From NCBI GenBank assembly GCA_910589335.1, contig CAJUTW010000021.1, positions 8,500 to 27,324 of the forward strand: DNA of 18,825 nt, in the 5' to 3' direction. This document shows, one piece after another, positions 1-7,886 of the stretch. The notes beneath the pieces were generated by a model. The model had not been told where the DNA came from and searched no databases. It saw only the letters and a program-made list of their open reading frames with translations. Source of the DNA: an uncultured Bacilli bacterium (lineage in GTDB: Bacteria > Bacillota_I > Bacilli_A > RF39 > UBA660). Positions within the stretch are counted from its first letter, which is position 1. Each line of letters opens with the position of its first letter. Both the position numbers and the translations under genes were made by a program.

Positions 1-418
1 TAGGTCTTTTATTAATATGATCTTCTAATCCAACTTTTTTAAGAGCTTCTATAGCTTTTTTTCTTCTATTTTTCTTATCAACCCCTGACAAAGTCAAAGC
101 AAGTTCAACATTAGATAAAATTGATTGGTGACTTATCAAATTATAACTTTGAAAAACAAATCCAATACTATGGTTTCTATATAAATCCCAATCTCTATCA
201 TTATAACTTTTCGTACTAACTTCATTTATAATTAAATCTCCATCAGTATAATTATCTAACCCTCCTATAATATTAAGTAATGTCGTTTTTCCACTTCCAC
301 TTGGTCCTAATATTGAAACAAATTCATTTTTTCTAAAAGATAAACTAACATTATTTAATGCTGTTTGTTTAAAATCATCAGTTGCATATATTTTAGTAAT
401 ATTATTTAGTTGTAGCAT
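1..418 (-). CDS. ABC transporter ATP-binding protein, MacB/LolD type (3' end outside window)
   Basis: This is the first 139 codons of an ABC ATPase that continues beyond the left edge. Walker A reads GPSGSGKTT, about 37 residues in, and is followed by LLNIIGGLD; the Q-loop region reads FVFQSYNLISHQ. This N-terminal pattern is typical of ATPases that pair with MacB/FtsX-like permeases in peptide or antimicrobial export or lipoprotein release. The signature motif and Walker B lie outside the window, so the subfamily rests on the N-terminal half only. The start ATG (418-416) is fixed by a strong AAAGGAGGAA ribosome binding site just upstream. It has its own promoter (439-466) and is separated from the upstream MATE gene by a terminator, so it begins a separate transcript. 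A partner permease is probably encoded to the left. Confidence 0.9.
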   Translation of the reverse strand, partial: MLQLNNITKIYATDDFKQTALNNVSLSFRKNEFVSILGPSGSGKTTLLNIIGGLDNYTDGDLIINEVSTKSYNDRDWDLYRNHSIGFVFQSYNLISHQSILSNVELALTLSGVDKKNRRKKAIEALKKVGLEDHINKRP

Positions 419-438
419 ATTTCCTCCTTTATATTCAT

Positions 439-466
439 ATTATATTTTACTATTATCATAAAACAA
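439..466 (-). promoter_or_regulatory. Sigma-A-like promoter for the ABC ATPase gene
   Basis: On the minus strand a TATAAT -10 box (444-439) follows a TTGTTT -35-like box (466-461) with a 16-bp spacer. It lies between the MATE terminator and the ribosome binding site at about 421-429, a sensible place for the start of a new transcript. Confidence 0.5.
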
Positions 467-473
467 ATACAAC

Positions 474-505
474 AAAAAAGTAATCAAATTAACGATTACT
501 TTTTT
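474..505 (-). terminator. Intrinsic terminator of the MATE-kinase gene
   Basis: A perfect 12-bp inverted repeat (474-485 with 494-505, 8-nt loop) ends in a run of Ts on the minus strand. The stop codon of the MATE-kinase gene (491-489) lies in the loop, and one arm of the stem encodes the last residues, K-S-N. Confidence 0.8.
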
Positions 506-2456
506 CTAATATTTTTTCTAAATAAAGAACGGTATTCTCAATACCAAATTTATCTACATTTATAAAAAAATCATAATTATCTAGCTTTTTCCAACTTCTT
601 CCTGTATAAAATTTATAATGTTTTTCTCTATCTTTATTAATTTTATTTATAATTTTAAAAGCTTTATCTTTATTTAAACCATAATATTTAACGGCTCTTT
701 TAATTTTTGAATCATCATCACTATATAAAAATATTTTAATGACATCTAACCTATCTTTTAAAATATAATCAGCACAACGTCCTACTATTATACAAGGTTT
801 TTTAGATATTCTTTTAATAACCTTTGCTTCAGCATTATATATTTGATCATCATTTAAATAATAACTATTTTTAGTTTGTTCATTATTTTCAATATATTCT
901 TTAGCAAAACCTGATTCAACAGCCGCTAATCTAATTATTTCTTTATCATAATAAGAAATATTTAACCTTTCTGCTAAAAGTTTAGCAACATATCTTCCAC
1001 CACTACCATATTCTCTAGAAATTGTTACTACTTTTTTAAAATTGTTATTATCTTTAACATCAAAAATTTCTATATCTTCTTCTTTTTTTAAACTTTTACC
1101 TAATTTAGAATATTCGGATGTAAATATAAATATTGTAAAAATAAAACATAAAATATCCGCTATAGCCCCAGCATAAAGAATTCCATATATTCCTTTATTT
1201 AAAACCTCTGCTAAAAATAAAGCAATAGGAATAAATAAAATAATTTGTCTAACAAACGTTACTATAGTAGATTTTTTAACATTTCCTAGAGATTGAATCG
1301 AAATACTCGTAGTTATTTCAAATGCATTTAAAGAAATAAAAAGTAAAAATGAATGGCACATCAAAACAGCAAAATCAATAAATAATTGGTAATTAATATC
1401 ATTCTTATCTATAAATAAACTTGCAATTTCGTTTGGAAAAATTATAAATAAAATATTAAAAAATACTCCAACTATAAAATTAATAATTAAAATTTTTTTA
1501 ATAGTTTCTCTAACTCTTTCCTTTTTACCTGCTCCATAATTAAATCCAATAATAGGTTGTGCTCCAATAGAAACACCTAAAACAGTAGAAATAAACAAAC
1601 TATTAATCTTAGAAATTACACCATAAACTGATAATGGAATATCAGATCCATATTTTGTCAATTGTCCATACTTTGTCATTACATTATTCATAAAAACAAA
1701 TAAAACAAGAATTATGCTTTGAGTAATAAACGAAGATAAACCTAAAGATAATATTTTCAAAACATTCTTAGTCATATAAAAATCTTCTTTAACTAATTTA
1801 ACAGATTTAAGTTTTTTAAGATAGATAACAGCTATTAAAAAAGAAATAAATTGACCAATAATAGTTGCAAGTGCTCCTCCCTTAACTCCCATATTAAAAA
1901 CGAAAATAAATATTGGGTCTAAAACTATATTTATTAAAGCACCAATCACTAACATTACCATTGAATACTTAGGAGAACCATCAGCTCTAATTATGATAGA
2001 TAATGAAGAATATATAATCATAAAAGGCGAACCTAAAATTATAATTCTTCCATAATCTAAAGCATATTTATAAACATTTTCTGTACAACCAAAAAGGTAA
2101 ACTAATTTTGGTAAAAATAAATAACTAATCGTCATTAAAACAAACGAAATAATTACCATCAAAGTAATTGATTGCCCAATATTTTTACTAGCTTCTTTCT
2201 TTTTTCCTTCTCCTAAACGAAGAGATAAATTAGCTGCCGCTCCATTTCCAATTAAACCTGCAGTTGCATTAAAAATAATAATTAAAGGAAATATAACATT
2301 AGTAGCAGCATTACCTAAAGTTCCAACTCCCTTACCTATAAAAATTTGATCAACAATATTATAAATTGAATTTATCAACATACTTATAACACAAGGTATT
2401 GAAAAAGAAACTATCAATTTATTAATATTATCTTCTCCTAAATTTAATTTTTTCAT
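489..2456 (-). CDS. MATE-family multidrug exporter fused to a C-terminal cytidylate-kinase-like domain
   Basis: The protein has 655 residues. Residues 1-450 are a complete MATE (NorM/DinF-like) multi-helix exporter, starting with the typical PCVISMLINSIYNIVDQIFI. An acidic linker (about 451-472) leads into residues 474-650, which resemble the Cytidylate_kin2 family: VVTISREYGSGGRYVAKLLA is the phosphate-binding loop, ISYYDKEIIRLAA follows, CIIVGRCADYIL sits at about 555-566, and the lid-like DREKHYKFYTGRSW at about 609-622. The MATE half should export a cation-coupled substrate across the membrane. The kinase-like half would be cytosolic; its substrate is unknown and the CMP-kinase name is only a family label. 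The join is in frame with no sign of a frameshift, and the total is about 200 residues longer than an ordinary MATE protein. The ATG has AAGGAG about 10 nt upstream. Confidence 0.9.
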   Translation of the reverse strand: MKKLNLGEDNINKLIVSFSIPCVISMLINSIYNIVDQIFIGKGVGTLGNAATNVIFPLIIIFNATAGLIGNGAAANLSLRLGEGKKKEASKNIGQSITLMVIISFVLMTISYLFLPKLVYLFGCTENVYKYALDYGRIIILGSPFMIIYSSLSIIIRADGSPKYSMVMLVIGALINIVLDPIFIFVFNMGVKGGALATIIGQFISFLIAVIYLKKLKSVKLVKEDFYMTKNVLKILSLGLSSFITQSIILVLFVFMNNVMTKYGQLTKYGSDIPLSVYGVISKINSLFISTVLGVSIGAQPIIGFNYGAGKKERVRETIKKILIINFIVGVFFNILFIIFPNEIASLFIDKNDINYQLFIDFAVLMCHSFLLFISLNAFEITTSISIQSLGNVKKSTIVTFVRQIILFIPIALFLAEVLNKGIYGILYAGAIADILCFIFTIFIFTSEYSKLGKSLKKEEDIEIFDVKDNNNFKKVVTISREYGSGGRYVAKLLAERLNISYYDKEIIRLAAVESGFAKEYIENNEQTKNSYYLNDDQIYNAEAKVIKRISKKPCIIVGRCADYILKDRLDVIKIFLYSDDDSKIKRAVKYYGLNKDKAFKIINKINKDREKHYKFYTGRSWKKLDNYDFFINVDKFGIENTVLYLEKILEKSNR

Positions 2457-2533
2457 ATATAATCAACTCCTTCACTAAAAAATAACATAATTCCTAATAT
2501 TTGGATTTACGTTATTTAAATTCAAACTAATAA

Positions 2534-2562
2534 AGTATAACACAATGATTTATTTCTCGTAA
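2534..2562 (-). promoter_or_regulatory. Extended -10 promoter for the MATE-kinase gene
   Basis: On the minus strand TTACGA (2562-2557), a 17-bp spacer and TGTTATACT (2542-2534) form a good sigma-A promoter with an extended -10 (TGnTATACT). It sits in the gap between the MATE gene and the upstream unknown gene. Confidence 0.6.
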
Positions 2563-2588
2563 GAAAAAATTATGAAACTTTTTTTCTT
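2561..2588 (-). terminator. Weak A/U-only hairpin at the end of the 2570-3463 gene
   Basis: A 9-bp inverted repeat (2561-2569 with 2580-2588) spans the stop codon. It has only one G-C pair and no long T run after the stem on the minus strand, so it is only a candidate. It overlaps the -35 box of the MATE promoter. Confidence 0.3.
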
Positions 2589-3463
2589 TTATTAAACTTT
2601 AAACCTTTACTTTCAAGTTCATCTATAGAAAGCATTTTATTATTTAAAACCTCTTTTAGTGTATATCTTATCTCAGAAGAACCATCTAAACTAGGAATAA
2701 CAATATAAACACGATCACTTTTAACCTCATCAAATTCATAATAATAACTTTCATCTTCATAAAATGTTTCTAAAGTATTTATAGTATTATCTGTATTTTC
2801 TTCTACAATTTTAAATAATAATTTATATTCATCTTCCTTATAAGTACAAAAGTCAGGCTGAACCAAAGTCCCTTTAGGAACAAAGTAATAATCATTACTA
2901 TTTTCAATATTACATTTATAAAAATCAAACTCATCCCCAGAATATAATTCATATTTTTGATTAAAACCTAAATATAATAAATCCTTATAGAAATTTCCAA
3001 TAAATTTCTTATCTTTTTTTAAATAATCAACTAATGCTATCTTTTTATTGTCTTTAATAATATTAATGTTATCAAAACAATATGTATAAATTTTAGTTTT
3101 ACCATTAAGATAATAAAGTTTAGCTTCTTGGTGACATTCCTTATTTTCTTTAACATCTATTTGATATGAAATATCTTCATTTTTGTAAATCTTTTTTATA
3201 TCAAAATCAAAAATTAAAAAAGAATACACTAAATCATCTGAATCATGTAATGATTCATTAGGAGAAACTAATAATTTTCTCTCTATTTTATGAAAAATAC
3301 CTTGATATACTTGTTTCATTGAAATATCATCAACTTTAGAAATATTAAAAATAGGAATATTTCCTGATTTTACTTGAAAATAATCACATAAAGCAAAAAT
3401 AATTCCTAAAAATATCAAAATAATTATAAATTTAACTATAATATTAAATAAATTTTTCTTCAT
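2570..3463 (-). CDS. Membrane-anchored protein of unknown function
   Basis: The 297-residue protein has one N-terminal hydrophobic segment (about residues 8-28) after MKKN, with no lipobox that fits, so it is predicted to be anchored in the membrane with the rest outside. The outer part is charged and rich in Tyr, Asp, Glu and Lys. It shows repeating beta-like stretches such as IFNISKVDD, YSFLIFDFDI, YELYSGDEFDFYKC and YYFVPKGTL. I do not recognise a named family with confidence. The start is supported by AGAGGG upstream and by a promoter at 3480-3507. It is a single-gene unit, between the left end of the island remnants and the MATE gene. Confidence 0.75.
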   Translation of the reverse strand: MKKNLFNIIVKFIIILIFLGIIFALCDYFQVKSGNIPIFNISKVDDISMKQVYQGIFHKIERKLLVSPNESLHDSDDLVYSFLIFDFDIKKIYKNEDISYQIDVKENKECHQEAKLYYLNGKTKIYTYCFDNINIIKDNKKIALVDYLKKDKKFIGNFYKDLLYLGFNQKYELYSGDEFDFYKCNIENSNDYYFVPKGTLVQPDFCTYKEDEYKLLFKIVEENTDNTINTLETFYEDESYYYEFDEVKSDRVYIVIPSLDGSSEIRYTLKEVLNNKMLSIDELESKGLKFNKRKKVS

Positions 3464-3479
3464 ATTTAATTCCCTCTTT

Positions 3480-3507
3480 ATTATAATTATTGTAACAAAT
3501 TTTTCAA
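3480..3507 (-). promoter_or_regulatory. Sigma-A-like promoter for the 2570-3463 gene
   Basis: On the minus strand TTGAAA (3507-3502) and a perfect TATAAT (3485-3480) are 16 bp apart, directly upstream of the AGAGGG ribosome binding site and the ATG at 3463. Confidence 0.65.
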
Positions 3508-3512
3508 AATAA

Positions 3513-3544
3513 ATAAAGAAACTTTTTTATAGTAGTTTCTTTAT
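3513..3544 (-). terminator. Hairpin terminator after the degenerate ImmA-like fragment
   Basis: An 11-bp perfect inverted repeat (3513-3523 with 3534-3544, 10-nt loop) is followed on the minus strand by a T-rich tract. The stop codon of the ImmA-like remnant (3529-3527) lies inside it, so it probably ended that now-broken gene. Confidence 0.55.
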
Positions 3545-3706
3545 CTTTCTCTTAATAATATTTTTAGTAACTAGTAAATAATTTGATAATTCATTCTTAA
3601 AGTTTTTTATATTAAATTAGTTAAAAACTTTTAAAAATAATTTAAAAAAATTATCATCAGGCAAAAGAATTAATTCTACAGTTTCTTCATTTATATTTCT
3701 TATTAT
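3527..3706 (-). pseudogene. Remnant of an ImmA/IrrE-like (peptidase M78) protein, C-terminal part
   Basis: Reading the minus strand from 3706 gives NINEETVELILLPDDNFFK, then an in-frame TAA at 3619-3617, then NELSNYLLVTKNIIKRKIKK to the stop at 3527. The order LLP-x(2)-F followed by L-x(2)-Y-x(2)-V-(S/T)-x(3)-I-x(2)-R-I-x(2)-L matches the C-terminal half of ImmA/IrrE metallopeptidases, the anti-repressors of ICEs and phages. The zinc-binding HExxH part is absent; a further in-frame stop (3709-3707) lies upstream. The assignment rests on motif spacing only and could be wrong. If right, it pairs naturally with the XRE repressor tail at 3943-4047, although it lies just outside the left copy of the rlmD repeat. 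Confidence 0.4.
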
Positions 3707-3777
3707 CTAAAAAATAAGTATCTTTGATTAAATCTTTTTTCTTTATTAATATCATAGTTTAATTAAACATTTATCAT

Positions 3778-3806
3778 CTATTTAACACGCATACACATTC
3801 AACGTG
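3778..3806. repeat. Left copy of the rlmD 3'-end repeat (putative att site)
   Basis: These 29 bp match 14083-14111 at 26 positions in the same orientation. Read on the minus strand they encode HVECVCVLNR followed by a TGA stop, the same C-terminus as RlmD except that it lacks the final Gln. Upstream of this block on the minus strand the similarity to rlmD stops, which fits an att core better than a decayed full-length paralogue. Confidence 0.65.
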
Positions 3807-3942
3807 CGTTGTTTGTATATTATGAATAGTTGACATTTATATGTTTGGGTATAACTGACTATGTCATAATATACATATCAAATTTGAATTAGGTATTCAC
3901 AAAAGTACATATTCCGAATAAAAAAATCTAAAATCTAAAAAT

Positions 3943-4047
3943 ATGATTCAAACCCTTATGCTTAAACAGTTATCCCAAATTTATGACTATTCAATAGACT
4001 GGCTTGTTGGGAGAAGTGAACAAAAATATATAAAAAAGCAAAAGTAG
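3943..4047 (+). pseudogene. C-terminal remnant of an XRE-family (Cro/CI-type) repressor
   Basis: A 34-codon open frame reads MIQTLMLKQL SQIYDYSIDW and then LVGRSEQKYI KKQK. The run L-x(2)-Y-D-Y-S-I-D-W-L-V-G-R-S-E is the hallmark of the last helix and tail of HTH_3 repressors (usual form: F-x-V-S-x-D-Y-L-x-G-R-S). The recognition helix and N-terminus are missing, and the frame has a stop just upstream, so this is a truncated gene and not a small functional one. Such repressors sit near the ends of ICEs and prophages, in keeping with the island edge here. The IS3 relic begins about 12 bp downstream. Confidence 0.6.
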
Positions 4048-4059
4048 TAACATAAAATT

Positions 4060-4844
4060 TGTAGTTGTCAATAAAAAGTAAACACTAAACAAGTATTATT
4101 GAAACCCTAATTGAGTTCTATATTCTATTGGGGTTTTATATTGTAAAGCATAACTAGGTCTTAAATAATTGTGATCATTTATAATAGCATTATTATAATC
4201 TTCAACGGTTTCCTAATCATCTTGATTGAAATCTATGTACATTTCTTTCTTTAACCATCCATTTTTGGACTCAATTATTGGATTGTCTGTTGGGGTTGCT
4301 ATTAGACTCATCGACCTAGTTATGGTATAATCTTTATGTACTTGTGAAAGTGCAATTGATGAGTATATGATTCCTTGATCGCTATACATAATCGTATCTT
4401 GTGATTCATATCCTCTTTTTATTTTACTTTCTAACAAACTTTCTAAAGCTAATTTGTGATTTATTGGATTACTACAATATAGAAATAATTTTACATTTGA
4501 ACCAATTATCTCATTATTAAAAACATCCACATAATATGTCCAATGATTTTTAAACCATATCATTATTGTATCTGTTACGACTTTTTCTAATGGCCTTGTC
4601 GTATTCCAATTATTATTTATCAAATTAGAATATTTAATGGATTCCTCTCCTGGTTTCTTTTTAGAAGTTAGTCCATCAATACCATTTTCTCGATATTTTT
4701 TATCCAATTATTGATCATTCTATTATTTAATCCCGTCTCTCTAGTTATGTCCTATGTACTTTTCTCTAAATCTAGTGCTGGTTTAATTGTTTTGTATTTT
4801 TCTTCTGCTGTCCAATGCTTAAACTTTTGTCCTTTACTTGCCAT
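4060..4844 (-). mobile_element. Degenerate IS3-family insertion sequence
   Basis: The element holds a broken transposase (4096-4844). Its right end probably lies near 4060, where TGTAGTTGTCAATAAAA begins, a TG-starting end like those of the IS3 family. I could not find a matching inverted end beyond 4844, so the left end is diverged or deleted. It is much shorter than a full IS3-family element, apparently because of an internal deletion in the transposase. Confidence 0.65.
4096..4844 (-). pseudogene. IS3-family transposase, broken by two stops, a frameshift and an internal deletion
   Basis: Translation starts at ATG 4844 with MASKGQKFKHWTAEEKYK, an IS3 helix-turn-helix start, and hits TAG at 4754-4752. 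The frame changes at a run of six As (minus strand, 4701-4696); adding one A would join NNWIKK to YRENGIDGL. The integrase core follows: VVTDTIMIW (first Asp), YSDQGIIYSS (second Asp) and PTDNPIIESKNGWLKKE (Glu), so the DDE triad is still readable. A second TAG at 4215-4213 interrupts DFNQDD from ETVEDYNNAI, and the natural C-terminus YALQYKTPIEYRTQLGFQ ends at TAA 4098-4096. About 100 or more residues normally found between the HTH and the core are missing. It cannot make an active transposase. Confidence 0.85.
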
Positions 4845-4894
4845 TTCATTATCTTCTTTTTTTATTTAAAATGAGTTAAAGTTAAAACTTATAT

Positions 4895-7168
4895 TTAGTT
4901 TCCAAATGTATATGAATATAAAGGATATAACGAAAATAATCTCATATACTCGAAACCTAATAAAACTAATACTAAAGGCACAAAAAGTATCAAAAGTCCC
5001 AAAAATATAGTTTGAACATTATTCTTTTTCCAAGCAGAAATAGTTAAAATAAGCATTGCCAAAATTATTCCAGAGAAAACTTGGATAAAGATTTTTAATA
5101 AAATCAAGCCTATAACCAGTATCCCAGATGAAAGATTATGATAAATAGATATATCTTTTGCTGACAGTAAAAAGCCATTTATTGGGAATGTGCTAGAAAC
5201 ACTAATGAATCTACAAACAAATGGTAAAATACAAAATAATAAAACTATAATTATTGTTGCTTTGACTTTAGTTTTAATAATTGCTTTTTTTCCTTTATTT
5301 GTCGCTTGAAGTATATTTACTGCCTTATTTTGATACTCAATCGCCATAACATTGCAAAACATAAATATAATACTTAAAGTTAGAAAAATAAAGTCATTAA
5401 GTATGCCCTCATCCATTACTCCAAATAAATATAAGTATCCAGTATCATAAATGTAATTTCCATCATTCTCTTTTACATACTTATCTTGTTCTAATACTTT
5501 CTCAAAGGTAGGATAAAAAGCAGTAATACTGTACCATTTTACTTTCATTGCTTCTCCAGTTGTATCATTTATCTCGCCTTTTGCAATTTGTTCATCAATT
5601 TCTGATATTTTTGAAAAGGCTTCATCAAATCTTGATTTCTCTGCTTTTATAAGTTGTGTTTTTTCTTCAGTTGGCTTTCCCTCTAATTTCAACATAATAT
5701 TTTGATAATATTGCTCTTGAAGTGATGGACTATATCTTCTTTGTAATTCGTTATAACAAATTAACAGACTAAATATCAAAATAACTATTATTCCTTTATT
5801 AGTTATTAAAATTTTATAAAGTTCGTGTTTGAATAAAGAAGTATGAGGCTTAAATTTCAATATAAAGTTTTTAGTAGATCTTTTTAATTCTAAACTTTTA
5901 CCTTTTAAAAAGAACTTAACACACAAGAAAATTCCTAGCCCAAGCAATCCCACTATCATAATCCAAGAAAAGGTTATTCTTGAAATTGGATATTCAAAAA
6001 AATCAAAGTTTAAATATGAGCCATATAAATTTTCTGTTTTTAAAATACCAAATATATTTAAGTGTTTTATTATATTAAGATTAGATACCGCTGGTATAAT
6101 TTTATAAAATAACCAACTTATACCTAAAAATGATATACCTAACATATAAGGAAGTATCATACTATCAGAAATAATGCAAATGGCTGTAATAATAGTACCG
6201 ATTTCAAATACAACTATTCCTTTTGTTAAAATAGAAATAATAAGATATTCTAATATACTTCCATTAAAATTGCTTTCCATATATGGTGCTAAAGATTGCA
6301 ATTTTATTCCTAAATCATTAAATCCACCAAATATTCCAAAAAACAAATAATTTATACTAAAAAGCAAAATGCTAAATATTATACAATGAATAAACAGGGC
6401 TATAATTTTTGCAAAAATACTATGTACTACTCCATACTTTGTACTACGAGTAACATAAAATAACTTCTTTTCTTTTTCTTCAGTTATTAAATTTCCAATA
6501 AATAAAAATGTAATTAAAATCAAAAGTATGTCTGTTCCTATATTTTCAATAGTTGATACTATTGTTTTTGATGGTATAAATTTAACATTACTAGAATTTA
6601 ACTCTGAATAATCTTTTGTGCTTTTCTTTATATTGCGAGTAGAAAAATTACTTTCATCTTGATTATTAAATATAGAAATACCCTCTAATTTACCTTTGTC
6701 TTTTTTTATGCCTTCTAAATAATCATCATATCCTGATACTTTGACTTGTTCATTATATATTTCATTAATAAAAATTTGTTCTTGCTCTAATGATGAAGTG
6801 AAATGTAAATAATTTCCTGATTTATATATTTCATAATAGGTTTCAAAAACCCCTGGATTCGCATTTAGTTCCTGTTCAACAAAAGAACTTCCAATTTCAT
6901 TTTTCTGCATATTTAATATATCTATTACAAAATAAATACCATCAATATCTTTTTTTAATTTTTTTACATATTCTTCTTTTTCACTTTCACTCATATTTAA
7001 TATTTCAGTTTGAAACATTTTGTAAGAAGAAAGTGATGGTCTTTTTTCATTTTCTAAATTTGTGTACCAAAGAAAAAATATATTTATAATTAACAACAAA
7101 CAAGTTATAAAAACAAAACTTTTCTTATTCCATATTTTTTTTAATTCAAAATAGATTAAACTCCACAT
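4895..7168 (-). CDS. Large ABC-2-type permease of a two-gene exporter
   Basis: The 757-residue membrane protein has two similar halves. Each starts with F-E/H-E-L-x-K-I (residues 7-12 and 447-453), then one helix, a large extracytoplasmic loop of 140-180 (first) or 110 (second) residues, and a cluster of about five helices (roughly 208-425 and 590-757). This is the double-length ABC-2 permease layout, so one chain may serve as a full membrane unit. The start ATG is 2 nt after the stop of the ATPase gene, so the two are translationally coupled. Substrate is unknown; the lipoprotein, amidase and two-component neighbours suggest export of, or protection against, an envelope-active compound, or envelope remodelling. 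An IS3 relic lies directly downstream; no convincing terminator was seen. Confidence 0.85.
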   Translation of the reverse strand: MWSLIYFELKKIWNKKSFVFITCLLLIINIFFLWYTNLENEKRPSLSSYKMFQTEILNMSESEKEEYVKKLKKDIDGIYFVIDILNMQKNEIGSSFVEQELNANPGVFETYYEIYKSGNYLHFTSSLEQEQIFINEIYNEQVKVSGYDDYLEGIKKDKGKLEGISIFNNQDESNFSTRNIKKSTKDYSELNSSNVKFIPSKTIVSTIENIGTDILLILITFLFIGNLITEEKEKKLFYVTRSTKYGVVHSIFAKIIALFIHCIIFSILLFSINYLFFGIFGGFNDLGIKLQSLAPYMESNFNGSILEYLIISILTKGIVVFEIGTIITAICIISDSMILPYMLGISFLGISWLFYKIIPAVSNLNIIKHLNIFGILKTENLYGSYLNFDFFEYPISRITFSWIMIVGLLGLGIFLCVKFFLKGKSLELKRSTKNFILKFKPHTSLFKHELYKILITNKGIIVILIFSLLICYNELQRRYSPSLQEQYYQNIMLKLEGKPTEEKTQLIKAEKSRFDEAFSKISEIDEQIAKGEINDTTGEAMKVKWYSITAFYPTFEKVLEQDKYVKENDGNYIYDTGYLYLFGVMDEGILNDFIFLTLSIIFMFCNVMAIEYQNKAVNILQATNKGKKAIIKTKVKATIIIVLLFCILPFVCRFISVSSTFPINGFLLSAKDISIYHNLSSGILVIGLILLKIFIQVFSGIILAMLILTISAWKKNNVQTIFLGLLILFVPLVLVLLGFEYMRLFSLYPLYSYTFGN

Positions 7169-7170
7169 AT

Positions 7171-7884
7171 CTATTCATCTCCAAATAATTTCATATATAC
7201 TTCTTCTAAACTAGAAACATTATTTTTTTCACAAAGAGCCTCAACTGAATCCGTATCAATTATCTTTCCTTTTTTAATAAGAATTATTTTATTTGCCACA
7301 GACTCAATATCAGATACAACGTGTGTAGAAACTAAAATTATTTTTTCTTTTGATAATGTAGAAATTCTTTCTCTTATTCGCACTCTCTCTTTCGGATCTA
7401 ACCCTGCAGTAGGCTCATCTAAAACTACTATTTTAGGATTTCCAAGAATTGCTTGTGCTATTAAAATTCTTTGTTTCATTCCTCCAGAGTATGTTCCTAT
7501 TTTTTGATCTTTAACTTCCATCATATTAACATAATTTAGAACTCTTTTGATTTCATTATTTAACTCTTTTTTTGGTATGCCTTTTAAAGTCGCCATATAA
7601 GAAAGAAATCTTGTGCCAGTAAAACTATCATACATTCCCTGCTGTTGTGGAGCAAACCCTAGTAAACTTCTATAAGAAGCACCCAATTTTTTTATATCTT
7701 CTTTATTCCATTTTACATTTCCTTTTGTTGGACTTAAATTACCCGTAATTATATTCATAAGAGTTGATTTTCCTGCTCCATTTGGACCTAAAAGTCCATA
7801 TATTCCATTTTCAAAAATCAAATTAACATCTTTAAGGGCTTTTTTATTTTTGTATTCTTTTGAAATATGTTCAAGTTCTAGCAA
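7171..7884 (-). CDS. ABC transporter ATPase subunit
   Basis: The 237-residue ATPase is complete: Walker A GPNGAGKST (33-41), Q-loop near Q80, signature YSGGMKQ (132-138), Walker B IVVLDEP (152-158) and H-loop STHVVSD (H188). It belongs to the CcmA/NatA-like group that works with ABC-2 permeases, here surely the product encoded 2 nt downstream. The start is TTG (7884-7882). No ATG fits, and GGGGGTGAG at the end of the lipoprotein gene serves as ribosome binding site about 5 nt upstream. The stop of the lipoprotein gene is 2 nt away, so expression is coupled within the amidase-lipoprotein-ATPase-permease operon. Confidence 0.93.
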   Translation of the reverse strand: MLELEHISKEYKNKKALKDVNLIFENGIYGLLGPNGAGKSTLMNIITGNLSPTKGNVKWNKEDIKKLGASYRSLLGFAPQQQGMYDSFTGTRFLSYMATLKGIPKKELNNEIKRVLNYVNMMEVKDQKIGTYSGGMKQRILIAQAILGNPKIVVLDEPTAGLDPKERVRIRERISTLSKEKIILVSTHVVSDIESVANKIILIKKGKIIDTDSVEALCEKNNVSSLEEVYMKLFGDE

Positions 7885-7886
7885 TT

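Noticed and set aside
3599..3631. AT-only inverted repeat that could be a terminator
   Set aside because: It lies inside the ImmA-like coding remnant, has a 15-nt loop and a single G-C pair, and such repeats are expected by chance in this composition.
4690..4707. A-AAA-AAT heptamer at the frame change in the IS3 transposase, as in programmed -1 frameshifting
   Set aside because: There is a nonsense codon upstream in the first frame and another downstream, and adding a single A restores a smooth W-I-K-K-Y-R reading, so loss of one base during decay explains it better.
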